From the NCBI GenBank assembly GCA_964017065.1, contig OZ024792.1, forward strand, positions 2,165,754 through 2,229,753: a stretch of DNA of 64,000 bases. Reading direction: 5' to 3'. The stretch is from Haliclona indistincta. Lineage: Eukaryota > Porifera > Demospongiae > Haplosclerida > Chalinidae. The stretch's first letter is position 1. Every line of letters begins with the position of its first letter. The notes under the pieces are model-generated. The model saw nothing but the letters and a program-made list of their open reading frames with translations. It had not been told where the DNA came from and did not search any database. Made by a program: the position numbers and the translations under genes. This document shows positions 42,522 through 54,511 of this stretch, piece after piece.

Positions 42522-45500
42522 ATGATGCAGTACGACAGACGACAAGCTGGAGCATCCCGTACTGCTAAGGTGACCCGTCAAATTATGAAGTCCACCCAAT
42601 TTATTATTGTTTCCTCAGAATTTCATTTCTAAAAACAAAAGCTCTGTGAAAGACAAGTCGCGAAAAGAGTTAGAAATAGCCAAGAAAGGGCAGGGCAGGT
42701 GAGTCGTAGACTGGGACAGCTTGACTAGACCTCTCTCACTTGTCCTCAGACCAAGACCAGCTGGTCAACAAGACAAGAAGAACACCAATGCTGCTAACAG
42801 CAAAGCTGATACTGTTACCATCAGTAAAGACTATCTCCAGCGTCTGCTCAAGTCTAATGTCATGAAGGAACATGTGGATGACTTTAACTCTCTACCAGTC
42901 TCTCTCGCTCCCCTTTCTTCTCCCCCACCTCCCATGCCTGCTCATTTCAACGCAAGCCCAAGAAGAAGTCATGACTATGATAGAACTGAGCAGAGAAGAA
43001 GTCATGGCTATGACAGAACTGAGCAGAGAAGAAGTCATGACTATGATAGAGGACAGATAGAAGCTCACAATGGGATGGAACGCTCACCCAATGCTGCAGC
43101 AAGACAGAATAACCGTAAGTAAATGAAAGAGAGAGAGAGTGAATGAGTGAGTGAGCGAGTGGTGAATGAGTGAGCGAGCGAGTGAGTGAGTGAGCGAGAG
43201 AAGAGTACAAAACTTTTCCCGTAGGCACAGCTCATGACCAATGGGTTGATGACATTGCTGTTCAAGTTCAGGAGAGACAGAAAGAGAAGGAGAGATTAAA
43301 AAGAGAAAAGAAGAACGAGAAAGTTGAAGAGTATTTTCCATTTGGTCGTCCTGGTTGTGGTGCCCCTATCAGGAGCGAGACTGGTAGAATACTAACAGAC
43401 TACCAGGAGAGAGTAAGGCTTCAACAAACAATACTTAAAGCAATTTTCATTTAGAGCTTTCTATTTTAGGCGAACATGTATGCACCAGAAAAAGGACAGC
43501 GCCATCAACACATACAGTACTCACCTCCTTCGTATCGTCAGCAATACGCACCACCGGCACAGCGTCATGGCCGCCAATACTCACCCTCTCCTCCTCCGTA
43601 CAACTATAGACGATCACCATCTCCACCACCACCTCGTCGCGGGTACAAGCAGCGTTCACCATCTCCTCCCTATCAGCAGCACTACAGACGATCACCATCT
43701 CCTAAACCTCACCATTACTACGGTCATCATCGTGGTTACGAGAGGTCACCCTCCCCACAATCACCTCCTCCTGTCAGTACTTATCATCGAGGAACCACCA
43801 ATCGACCCGTTCATCCGTCGATGAGAAGCAGTATTCCATTTGGTCCAAGCAGTATTCCTGGTGGCAGCGTTAGGGAGAGACGAGTAGAGAAAACAAAACC
43901 CAGAGAGAGAACAAGAAAGATAGACGACACAGCTGGTAAGCTTCAGTTCAGAATGGCTTCATCATTGCAGTGTGTGTTTTGTCAGTACCACCTAGTCACA
44001 CTGGCTCGGACTCTCACCGTCAACACAAGGCATCACATTATGGTAGAGGGGCGGGACCTCATGTGAATGAGTACGTACTGCAAGAGAAGAATGATAGAAT
44101 GAAAATAGATGAGCAGCACAAAGTGAGTGACTAGCTGGGCTTATTTTTTAAGAGATTTTAATTGTTCTCTTCTAGGCGTTTCTTAAGCGGCAGATACTTG
44201 AGAAACAGCGTCAGAAAGAGGCAGAGAGGTTACGTAAGGAGAGAGAAGACCGAGAGGATGACATGAGACTGCAGCAAGAGAGAGCTCAGATAGAGAAGGC
44301 GATCCAGCGTGACCGTCAGAGAGAAAAAGATAAGGCGGTGAGTGAAAATATAGCAGTCTTTAAAATCAGTATCTTGGTGTTGTTTTAGGAAGCTGAAGCC
44401 AGACGACAGGAATTCATGCAAGAGAAGATCAGACTAGCTACAGAAGCTGCTATTCGTGCGAAGGAGGAAGCTAAGAGGCTGAAAGCTAAAGCCTCTCCGA
44501 GGAAGATGCACCAGAACAGCGTTCCTGTGACCCATCAGCATGAACTCACAGCAAGCTATCATAGGAGTGAAGATGAACATCTACACGATATTGACACTGC
44601 TACCACTACTGTTTCCCACGAGAGAGTAGGACATCAAAATACATCGAGACAGCCTCAAGCTGTAGTGAAGAACCGCAAAACAGCTACCATGAAGGAAACT
44701 GGTCAAGCGACTACTGGTGCTACAAGGAATAGAGCGGGCAAGACTCAGGTAGAGTCAGGAAATAGGAGGGGTCTTCGTGTTTCAGCTCATCAGACCATTC
44801 CTCAGCGACGCTCACAGAGACCAGACAATGATCGTGCTAGCAATAGTAAAACAACACTGCCCAACTCTGTTGCTCGAACTGGTAACAACAAGTCTACTGG
44901 CGCCATGAGCAAACCATCTAGAGTGCAACAATCAAGTGATCATACAGCTGTAAAGACCAACCTACCCCATCTCCAGCCGCCGGCTAGCCCTCCTGTGCCT
45001 GCGATTGCGAGGAAGCTAGGGAAGTCATCGCAAGAGCCTCCTAAACGTCAGGTGTACCTACCTCCAATTGCAGAATCCAGTGACAAGCAGCAGCACTCTG
45101 TGAACCATCCTGTGCAGCCAGTAGCTAGCAGTGAGAGTAGCTCACCACCTCCAGCAGCTGATGCACTGTCATATGGCTATTCCTATGGATCACAATCTCT
45201 GCAAACTCCTTCAACAGCTACACACACAACTCGCACTATGGATGGAGGTCTACCTCCGCTAATCAAGGTAGGTTAACCAGATTATAGCGCCCTGGGAAAG
45301 GGATTCCCCTAGCTCCAGTTCCCCTTAGTTAAATTTGTACTACTTTGGTGTCCAAAACAGCTAAAAATTTCAGCTGAAATTTCCCGGGCTGTACCCCCAG
45401 AACCACGGATAAAAATTTGTAATAAAAATTAAAGACGTTTTTGTAGGGCTCGTTTATTCAGCGTACAGAGTAGTGAGTATTTTTATCTCTTGCACAGCTT

Positions 45501-45755
45501 GACAACAGAGCAAGTGCTGATTTAGAGGCTGAACTACAAAGTCACGCACAGAAGCTAAAGGAGCAAGACAGGCTCATCAAGATGCTTGAGCAGCAGCTGA
45601 AGGAGGAACAGCAGCGCCAACAGAGACAAAGAGACCAGCAACAGGTCCTAAAGGAGCTCGCTAGCCTCAAAATGGTATACTGGTCGAACTGCTTCACGTA
45701 TACTGTACTGACTTGTTGTTTCTTGCAGGGCATCTTGCAGTGCAGAACAAAGTGA
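42522..45755 (+). CDS. Coiled-coil, PSP/R-rich protein (centrosomal CSPP1/CCDC66-like?)
   Basis: Ten exons (42522-42569, 42619-42698, 42750-43114, 43225-43412, 43470-43935, 43986-44122, 44176-44337, 44389-45267, 45498-45674, 45729-45755) sum to 2529 nt, 842 aa. It has a basic N-terminus, then a VTISKDYLQRLL helix, three SHDYDRTEQRR-type 11-residue repeats and a conserved box EYFPFGRPGCGAPIRSETGR. A long low-complexity region of RRSPSPPP repeats follows. Then come a charged coiled coil (KRQILEKQRQKEAERLRKER onward), a basic Ser/Thr linker and a final coiled coil (KEQDRLIKMLEQQLKEEQQ). FGRPG-GAP boxes with flanking coiled coils recall cilium/centrosome proteins such as CSPP1 and CCDC66. That assignment is tentative. 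Confidence 0.65.
43125..43200. repeat. (GAGT/GAGC)n simple repeat in intron 3
   Basis: Tetranucleotide repeat in the coiled-coil gene, immediately after the donor of exon 3; reading frames through it are meaningless. Confidence 0.85.
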
Positions 45756-46019
45756 ACACCAGTTATTGATTAGTCAAAAATCATTTCTCTGCATAATTTG
45801 TACACAATAGTCCTTTATGCAAACGCTAGATCAGGTAAAGACCATACTACGCGCAACCTGATGAGAAAAGCTTTCGCTCAGGCTCGCGAGGTATGGGTGG
45901 GGCTCACGTGCAGCACGTGGACCCGCCATGGCAACGTGGTCGAGCGTGGTAAACTACCTCCTGTCGTCAGAACGCCAGTACAGTTGTTCTTTTCACTGCT
46001 GTTGCTGCTATTCAAAGTC
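45756..46019 (+). other. Spacer between the tandem coiled-coil genes
   Basis: 264 bp with no supported gene. It probably holds the 3-prime end of the first copy and the promoter of the duplicate. It contains CACGTG twice (about 45906 and 45914). Confidence 0.4.
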
Positions 46020-47823
46020 ATGCATCGTCTGGAAAAGCGCCGATCCGGAACGGTCAACCGTTCTACTAAGGTAAAACGACCAGATCTCTGTTACACGCGC
46101 TAGTACCTGTTTCTATCGATCCTTAGAATGTTTCAAAGAACACATTTAAGCCAAGTGCTGCTTCAACAACCAGAGAGGCTCATCGCCGTGAGTAGCGATT
46201 GTGGGCATGAGAAAAAAAGAGACACGCGTTGTTATTTTTCCAGGCACCGCTCATGAAGAATGGCTCGATGTCATTGCTGCACAGGTCCAGGAGAAACAAG
46301 TAGAGAAGGAAAGACTGATGAGAGAGAAGAGAAACGAGAGAGTTGAAGATTACTTTCCATTCGGTCGTCCAGGCTGTGGTGCCCCCATCAGGAGCGAGTC
46401 TGGTAGAATACTAACAGATTACCAGGAGAGAGTAAGCTCTACAGAATGAACAGGTGAATTATCTAACTATACTCCTGTAGGCAAGCATGCGTGTACAAGG
46501 CAAAGCACAGTGCCCGTCACACAAGACCTGTGATCACAACTTATCTCATAAAGTGAGAAAAAAAGATCGATTTCAAAAATGTCATTATCTTTCTCAGGTC
46601 CAACACATGTCCCCATCTCCTGACTATTACGATAATCGTACTCGTAGGTCACAATCTCCGTACCACCGTCACAAGTACCGGTGTCCATCTCCTCCACCAC
46701 GTTACCCTACTCATCACAGGCAACATGACCATCGTAGATTTCCCAATCACCATCTCCTCCTCCACAATACCCTCATCACAGATCACCATCTCCAGCAACT
46801 GTTCATCACAGCTGGTCTCCCTATCCTCAATCACCATCACCTCCATCTACGTTTCACCGGGGGACAACAAACAGGCCTGTTCATCCAGCCATGAAAAGTA
46901 GCATTCCGTTTGGTCCTGGCAGCTATAGTAGGTCAGAGCAGCCAGTCAAGCATAGGACAAGATATGAAAGACCAAATAGTGAGCTGGTTACTGGTGTCAC
47001 TATTATCCACTCTACTTCATGTACAGATGTAGATCGTAGACCAAACCACAGTCATAGCTCAGGCTCTCACCATCAGCACAAGGCATCACATTATGGTAGA
47101 GGGGCGGGGCCTCATGTGAATGAGTATGTAAGTTAAATATCGTGTGATCTTTGATAATCCATGTCTTTGTTGTTTTAGGAAGCTGAGGCCAGACGACAAG
47201 AATTGATGCAAGAGAAGATCAGATTAGCTACAGAGGCTGCTGTCCGTGCAAAAGAGGAGGCAAAGAGAGAGAATCATGATCATCTCTCTACTGATCATCT
47301 CACACTCTTCACAGCGCTGTAAATCAGCAGTAAACCTTCCTACAACTTGTCCGCCTGTACCTGCCGGCAAAGAAGAGCTCTCTCTTCCTCGTCTCCCACC
47401 ACCTGTTAGCCCTCCTGTACCTGCATTGGCAAGGAAAATAGCCGTTTCCGAGCCTCCCCATCTTCCATATGTCCACATGCATCCTCCTTGTAGCCTCCCA
47501 GTACCGGCAATAGCCAGGAGGATTGGCATATCGTCAGTACAGCCTCCCGAGAATCAGCTTGACAACAGAACAAATGAAGATTTTAAGATGGTACATGTAC
47601 TACAAAACCTTGATAAGAGGTTGAAGGAACAAGAAATCCTGATTGAGATGCTGCTGAAGGAGAAGCAAGAGCACCGACAGAGGCAAGGAGATAAGCATCA
47701 GATTCTGAAACAGCTAGCTAACCTCAAGGTGGTACAGTGTATAAACAGGAGCAAACTGCATTGATCATCTTTCTCTCTTTACAGGGCATCATGAAAATTA
47801 ATACAAGACCAAGAAATCAATAA
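46020..47823 (+). pseudogene. Decayed tandem copy of the coiled-coil gene
   Basis: The first exons match the upstream gene in layout: 46020-46070 (MHRLEKRRSGT), 46127-46187, 46244-46431 (DYFPFGRPGCGAPIRSESGR), 46481-46552 and from 46598. A frame change near 46740 moves the SPSPPPQ repeats into another frame, and a stop follows at 46892 in the entry frame. Exon 8 is mostly lost: after EAEARRQELMQEKIRLATE a stop occurs at about 47320, then a different frame continues with the Pro-rich and coiled-coil end (KRLKEQEILIEMLLKEKQ) and a last exon 47785-47823. At least two lesions make a full product unlikely, though 5-prime exons are well kept. Confidence 0.7.
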
Positions 47824-48483
47824 TAATTAGTGCACTGACAAAATTAATAATATTTATTATTATAGGTAATTTTGCACGCATACATGTAAAAAAATAGATT
47901 ACTGAATTTAAGAAAGAAATTGTATCTGCAGAATGAGTACATTGTAGTTACTGAACTGTGCCTCCTTACTGTGGAATTTTTTGTTGAAAGCTGGATGCAT
48001 GAATTATCTGAAAAATGTACAAACAGCTTATTCTAAACAATAGTCTAGAAAGAGATAGCGTTAAGAAATGATTATAAAGAGAAGAGGGCGAGTGACCTGT
48101 GTGAGAGGCAAACGTATGTGCCATTCTGAATAGCAATGGTAACTACAAGAGATCGAGCATAGTCACCATGTGCAGGAAGAGGAGCCCACCTGACCAAGTT
48201 GTTTTGGAAGCAACTAAATTGCTTATCCTTATTGAAAGGCATTTTCTTCATTCTTTTCAACTGTTCTACGACATGAGAACTCCAGCAAGCAAGGGAATCA
48301 TTGTACAGTATTGGCTTAATTTCTGCAAGTCTCTCATTTCAAATTATTATTATTAATTTTATTAATTTTTTGGTTTTGGTGGTGTCTAAGTAAACCATTA
48401 ATAATGAGCAACATAATTATAATGGTAAATAGCAACAAGGATTTCTTTACATACAAAACATAGAAACAAATTAATAGCTATAA
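47824..48483 (-). pseudogene. Spacer with an orphan dehydrogenase exon (about 48100-48205)
   Basis: The minus strand at 48205-48100 reads RWAPLPAHGDYARSLVVTIAIQNGTYVC. This matches exon 9 of the dehydrogenase array about 4 kb away (WWAPLPDHYARSAVATIGIQNVTYGC). No other exon is nearby, so this is a relic of a fifth array member that predates or escaped the insertion of the SH2 gene. The rest is AT-rich with no gene. Confidence 0.65.
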
Positions 48484-49368
48484 TTATACTGAAATTGAGT
48501 ACTTTAATTGAAACTTTACAGACATGTCATTATCTTTATTGACAAGAGTTCCGTCATTGCGAGTATAAAAATCAATGCATTCCGCTACAGTGGGAAATGA
48601 TTGTTCTAGTCCACATTGTCCTAAGCTAAACCCATGCTCTGTGCGGTATATCTTAATGTGAGAACAATGGCTTTTTAAAAGTCTACAAAGCAAAAGATAA
48701 TCATGTTAAAACAAGACATTAGCATTTGACCCTACCTCAATGAAATGATGTACGGAATCGCATCTGATGACAGTTTTTCACTGTTTCGAACTAGAAAGCT
48801 GAACTTTTCCTGATGTTGTAGCAAGCATTCTGCTTTTTTTCTAGTGATAGATCCGTGATACCACCTATAAAAATAAAAAGTAAGGGTTTCAAATGCACAC
48901 AATAATTGTGAGTGCAGGCTCTCACCTTTGTTGTTCTAGAGGAATGTTGATATCAACACGTTCCCGTGGTAATGGTGGTGAGGGTAGAGGTATTCTAGGA
49001 GGAGGTGGGATGGTCAGAGAAGAGAGTGGGAGCTGAAGAGTTGTAAGTCTTGCTGCTGGCAGCAATTGACATTTGGTTCCTGAGGTCTCTAATACAGTAG
49101 CAGTGAGATTGTTGTCTCTGGGCAGAGCTGAAGCGCACAGCAAAGTGTCCATATCCCAAACAAACTGGTAAGTTCCATCAGTTGGTGGAGCAGACAGCGG
49201 CGGCACTCTTGGGGATTCATCCTCGTCCTGTCTTTTGTAAGTGACTATTACAGAAGATGGTCTTGTCGTTATCAATACACTGCGCTTTCTGAACACTGGA
49301 ATGTGATCTGTTCCATCACAAGCAGCTTGAGATTGAGACAAACGATTGGAATCGAGAGCAGTCAACAT
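48484..49368 (-). CDS. SH2 adaptor protein (SHB/SHD/SHE/SHF-like)
   Basis: Three exons (49368-48926, 48864-48736, 48682-48484) total 771 nt, 256 aa. The N-terminal 150 aa are proline-rich (SLTIPPPPRIPLPSPPLPRE) and contain no kinase or enzyme domain. The C-terminal 105 aa form an SH2 domain: WYHGSITRKKAECLL, the phosphotyrosine pocket FSFLVRNSE with its arginine, IIHFSLR-like strand IPYIISLR, and SFPTVAECIDFYTRN. A Pro-rich start with a terminal SH2 is the layout of the SHB family, which links receptor phosphotyrosines to SH3 proteins. It acts in the cytosol at the membrane. The subfamily is not settled. A partner among the nearby YDQP-tailed receptors is attractive but untested. Confidence 0.85.
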
Positions 49369-50178
49369 GACTACAATTCAGTAAAGTGATATGTCCAAAT
49401 GCGATGTGCGGGCCTCTTTTTATAACAAAGCATTTGCCTCTTCACTAGAAACTACGCTACAACTATCAGACAATGGGTTTACTCTACTAGCAGCGGAAAC
49501 ATCCCGTAGTTTAGGAAATGACTATCACAACTGGAGTAGATACATAGATTATGACACCTGACGGGTATTCCTCAGCATGCATGAACTATACAGATTATAT
49601 AGTAAATGACATATAAATTATAATACACTGATAATATTAGTATTATACACTGTTGCCGGTATACGAATTTCTACACACACTAGGAAATATTTCTACAGTC
49701 TATTGCAGGTCTATTGAGTAAAACACTAAAACAACCACGGCACCTTAGTGCAGTACTTAGTCAGAGTGAACTTGCCAGACATTACTTCTAACAGAAACAC
49801 TGTGATGGCTTTTAGACTTTGTACATTGTACAAGTAATACGTGTTACTCATTACCATTACTGACTGTCCTAACAATTATTGAATTTCTGTTAAAAAATTA
49901 AATGTATCCCTCCTTAACCAGGATGCAAGGATTCATGACACTGGCATAGCTTGCATCGGAACAAAATTTCACAAGAAGCTGGTTCAAGAAAGTCTGGCTC
50001 ACATCGTCATACATTTCTAGCAAACTTTTTGGTCCTGGCATGGGAAGTTCTACCATGAGTAAACAAAGCTACTCACTCAAATTCACTGTTTGCTCAAAAG
50101 TATACTGAAAACATGGTCTACCAAATTATTGTGAAATTAGCAGTGTCTATAGATGTGAAGATGTCTGATATACTAATA
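49369..50178. other. Intergenic, nothing recognised
   Basis: 810 bp, AT-rich, with no splice-consistent coding. Probably the promoter of the SH2 gene and the 3-prime flank of the first dehydrogenase. Confidence 0.5.
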
Positions 50179-50759
50179 CTACTCTGATGGAAACAGGCTC
50201 TTCCTGAAAATCATCATAAGGATGAGTTGCCCTAGAAGATTTTGCATCATAATATCCTGAAAGAGACAGAGAAAAACAGGAATATGAGAAGAAAACAAGT
50301 TTGTACCTGAAAGGAGTGCGAGAGGCAACCGTACGTGTCATTTTGAATACCAATGGTAGCAACAGCAGATCGAGCAAAGCGATCGGGATGAGGAGCAAGA
50401 CAACTGACGGCATCTTTCATATTAGGCATTGCTGTTGCGACATAAAAAGGCTTCACACACTACATGAGAAATGATAGTGATTGGAGCCTAGCTGAGTAGC
50501 TTCATATCGGTACCTGTATGATGATTCCTTTTCTGGAATATTCATATCTTAGAGCAGTTGAGAAAAAACTAGCAAACGCCTGAAGCAAATAGATCATGAA
50601 GTGAGAAATTTAGTAGCTTGACAGCACATGATTTTAATGGGTGGTTGTAAAATCACTGACCAACAAGTATAGTTCACCTTGGATGAAGAATATACTGTTG
50701 AGAATGCCAAGGGACTAGTAGATGCATATGAAGATACATTGACTATCACACCACGCCCT

Positions 50760-50835
<76 letters not shown>

Positions 50836-52469
50836 TACATAGGAACGGATAGACTAACAGCCACACCTCTCCACCATCTTGGGTAGCACAAGATGTGTCA
50901 TCTGTACCATTGACTGACAGTTCAGCTCAATGATGTCACGATGACGCTGAGTGACAGACAGATAAACACATAATTATTCATTGGATCATCCTTTTGCTTA
51001 CAGTTACAGGCGCATCATTAAAGTAGCTAGGTCGCTGTAAAGCCAGCCCCACATTGTTGACTGCAGTAGTAAGCTAGTAACACATGTCATGATAGTACTG
51101 GTCATTTCTCACCTAGTACAGCTACATCAAGGTCTGATATTTCAGCTTGTATGTCAGCATACACTGACTGACCATCACTGAAGTCAACAGGAATCACACG
51201 CACCTCACGATTATACTGATCACCTGAAAATACAATAAGTTGACTTTCTTCCTACCTACCACTAGCACTATAGGAGACCCTTTTTCTTAGGGAAAGAACC
51301 TGCCAGACTATATTACCTAGCCACTGCATTACTACGGCTAGACTAAAGTCAATTATGTCTGAGATGATAAAAATTCAATTTTAATGCAATTGCAGTGCAA
51401 TTTCTGTGACCAATCATAATGACAGATGTGAAAAAGCAATTCTTATCAGCATTCAGTATACTTACGGATGATGCTAGCCACTGCATTCAGCTTCTCCTCT
51501 GATCGGCTCATGATGACAACATTGAGACCTTGACGAGCAAGCTGCATGAGTAGAGTAGTTGGGGCTGGTCATGTGGCTACAGTTAGTTTGCCATAGGTTT
51601 TAACCGTAACAGAATTGGTAACTATAGGGCATATTTGTACACTAACGTGGACACTCTGTGTTCTACATTAGCTTTGTAACTGTGTATGATAGCTGGTGCG
51701 TTAACATGATGTCTAGGAAGTTACAAAAACGGGGTTTTTCAACTTTCCGAAATGCATACTAAATAGCTCCCCACTACTGAAGGGCATCTGAGCTACGAGA
51801 CTCCCCTTTCACTCATGTGGCTGTCTTCCTATAATCCCGTGAATTGAGCTAACTGGTTTTTGGCAAGCTGAGAAACCTCCACATGTGTCTAGCCAAGATA
51901 AAACACTGTCTAGCATCACTAGCTTACAATTTCTAAGTTGTTTTTGCTAGTCTGCTGTCTAACAGTTGCCTGAAATAACTGGGTTTCATCGTTTCGTGAT
52001 GTCCTGGCTAGCCTATGCTAGAGGTCACAAAGGCCGCACAATTTTGTGAACTAGGACGACCCGTGGTGAATGTATTAGGGCATTCAGCTCATGTGAGAAG
52101 CGACCAAACCTGTTATAGTTAAAATCTATGAGTTTACTCACCGTACCTCTAGTGCATATCCACGACCAATACCTTCTGATGCACCAGTTACAACTGTATA
52201 GTGTATTGTAGATGAGTCAACAGATAATCCTTACTAGTAGACTAGTAACTCACTCGCCCAGTTACCATACTTCTTGAGGTCCACACGAGATATGCCCCAT
52301 GGAGCAAGCCAGTAGGCTCGGAAGTCGCTCGGAAGTCGCTCGCCAGTCTCCAAAGATGCCCCAAAACTATCTTGAGCAAGTAGCCAGCGCCTATCACAGC
52401 AGCCACGTTGCGATAGAGAGAGTACTGCTCGGACAAGAGCACGTCCACTACGCCTCTCAACTGATTCAT
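50179..52469 (-). pseudogene. HSD17B12-like dehydrogenase, array copy 1 (frameshift in exon 1)
   Basis: All ten exons are present. Exon 1 starts at 52469, the SDR catalytic exon reads VNVSSYASTSPLAF-STVYSSSK (about 50762-50687), exon 9 starts at about 50462 and the last exon is 50256-50179. In exon 1 an 11-bp tandem duplication (GCGACTTCCGA, about 52319-52341) shifts the frame before the cofactor-binding exon, giving a stop at about 52242. The remaining exons are open. Intron 2 is about 600 bp, ten times longer than in the other copies. It is a pseudogene unless the duplication is polymorphic. Confidence 0.75.
50760..50832. repeat. (GA)n acting as acceptor tract in dehydrogenase copy 1
   Basis: About 36 GA units. 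On the coding strand it is (TC)n ending CTCAG just before the catalytic exon (RGRGVIVNV). Copies 2 and 3 have only a TTCTCTCTCAG tract there. Confidence 0.9.
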
Positions 52470-52615
52470 TATTTCACTTCTTGGCCCTATCGTCACGTGG
52501 GCGGATGAAGTGCGTGCAATAAGAGCTTACTCAGGCTCGCAAAAATAGTGTTTTACATCTACTAAAGTGAAATGTCTGTTCAAGACTATAGAGGCAATCC
52601 TAGCACTTTGCTCAG

Positions 52616-54347
52616 CTATTGTGCATTCCTTTTTGGTAGAACATATCTTTTCCGAAAGACAAACAGCATAATGAATTTTCCGAAAAAATTTTGAATCAAT
52701 TTATCCTGAAAGGAGAAACAATCAACAATAAGTTAAGCAGAGAAGTAGCAATACCTGAAAGGCATGGGTTAGGCAACCGTATGTGACATTCTGAATACCA
52801 ATAGTAGCAACAGCAGATCGAGCATAGTGATCGGGAAGAGGAGCCCACCATGTTGCCTCACTCATCTTGACCATTGTCGTAGCAACATACAAAGGCTTCA
52901 CACACTACATAAAAATTTATGTGCAACACTGTAAAAAATTTGATTATCAACTTTTGAACCTGTACGATGATTCCTTTCCTGGAATATTCATACCGTAGAG
53001 CCGTTGAGAAGAATGTAGCAAATGACTTAAAGGACAAACAGATGAATGGTCAGTTGGTCAAGAATATGTTAAAATCACCTTTGATGAGGAATACACGGTA
53101 TTGAAAGGCATGGGTCTCGTAGAAGAATATGAAGAAACGTTGACAATTATACCACGCCCTCTGAGAGAGAATGATGAACACACAAATGAATAGAGAAATA
53201 AATAGCCACACCTCTCCACCATCTTGGGTAGCACAAGATGTGTCATCTGTACCATTGACTGACAGTTCAGCTCAATGATGTCACGATGACGCTGAGTGAC
53301 AAACAGACAGAGGATCAACATAAAATAAACACTACTCACAGTTACAGGTGCATCATCGAAGTAGCTACGTCGCTGTAAAGCCATTCCCACATTGTTGACT
53401 GCAGTAGTAAGCTAGTAACACATGTCATGATAGTACTGGTCATTTCTCACCTAGTACAGCTACATCAAGGTCTGATATTTCAGCTTGTATGTCAGCATAC
53501 ACTGACTGACCATCACTGAAGTCAACAGGAATCACACGCACCTCACGATTATACTGATCACCTGAAAATAGCATTATTCTGGCATTATACCGGTAACAAA
53601 TCAGTGATGCCCGCATTACTACTCTACCAGCAAAATTGCATATAACCTGTGCTTCTTTGTTGGTATCAGCGCACTGCTATTAACACAATTCAGTGGTAAA
53701 AGTGAGTAATGACGATTTCTACTGATCAAGGTGAGACTTAGTCTAAAGAGCTGTAAGACCCTCTTATCAACACACCAGATGTCTTATAGTTATCGTTTTG
53801 TTCACATTGAGTTGCCGATAAGAGGGTCCTACAGCTCGCTAGACTAGGTGAGAGTTCACACCGAAATGAGTTGTTATTTTTGTCAGACATGCACATGTGC
53901 TTACGGATGATGCTAGCCACTGCATTCAGCTTCTCCTCTGATCGGCTCATGATGACAACATTGAGACCTTGACGAGCAAGCTGCATGAGTAGAGTAGTTC
54001 GGGCTGGTCATGTGGCTACAGTTTACTCACCGTACCTCTAGTGCATATCCACGACCAATACCTTCAGATGCACCAGTTACAACTGTATAGTGTATTGTAG
54101 ATGAGTCAACAGATAATCCTTACTAGTAGACTAGTAACTCACTCGCCCAGTTACCATACTTCTTGAGGTCCACACGAGATATGCCCCATGGAGCAAGCCA
54201 GTAGGCTCGGAAGTCGCTCGCCAGTCCCCAAAGATGCCCCGACACTATCTTGAGCAAGTAGCCAGCGCCTATCACAGCAGCCACGTTGCGATAGAGAGAG
54301 TACTGCTCAGACAAGAGCACGTCTACTACGCCTCTCAACTGATTCAT
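52616..54347 (-). CDS. HSD17B12-like dehydrogenase, array copy 2
   Basis: Ten exons with the same layout and phases as copies 3 and 4; exon 1 is 54347-54143 and the stop is at 52616-52618, giving about 321 aa. It has an N-terminal membrane-anchoring stretch (NVAAVIGAGYLLKIV), the cofactor motif TGASEGIG, NNVG, the catalytic Ser in VNVSSYSS and YSSSK with Tyr and Lys. The family (HSD17B12/HSD17B3) comprises ER-bound 3-ketoacyl-CoA or 17-ketosteroid reductases that use NADPH. Copies 2 and 3 are nearly identical including introns, so they arose recently. CACGTG lies about 30 bp upstream of an alternative upstream frame. Confidence 0.85.
53739..53846. mobile_element. TAGTCT MITE in intron of dehydrogenase copy 2
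   Basis: 108 bp with inverted ends TAGTCTAAAGAGCTGTAAGA and mirrored TCCTACAGCTCGCTAGACTA. Flanks are 9-bp repeats GGTGAGACT and GGTGAGAGT. It belongs to the same family as 7333-7433 and 12493-13281. Confidence 0.75.
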
Positions 54348-54511
54348 TTTCACTAGTCTTCTTGCTAATTCTGTATGGTCACGTGGGCGGATGAAGTGCG
54401 TGCAATAAGAGCTCACTCAGGCTCGCAAAAACATTCCATAATACTATTTTACATCTACTAAAGTGAAATGTCTGTTCAAGACTATAGAGGCAATCCTAGC
54501 ACTTTGCTCAG

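Noticed and set aside
43084..43341. Minus-strand frames with LTHSLARSL repeats
   Set aside because: Antisense of the (GAGT)n repeat and of exon 4 of the coiled-coil gene.
50594..50866. Dehydrogenase exon beginning with a long SLSLSL stretch
   Set aside because: The stretch is the intronic polypyrimidine tract; the exon starts after the CAG at RGRGVIV.
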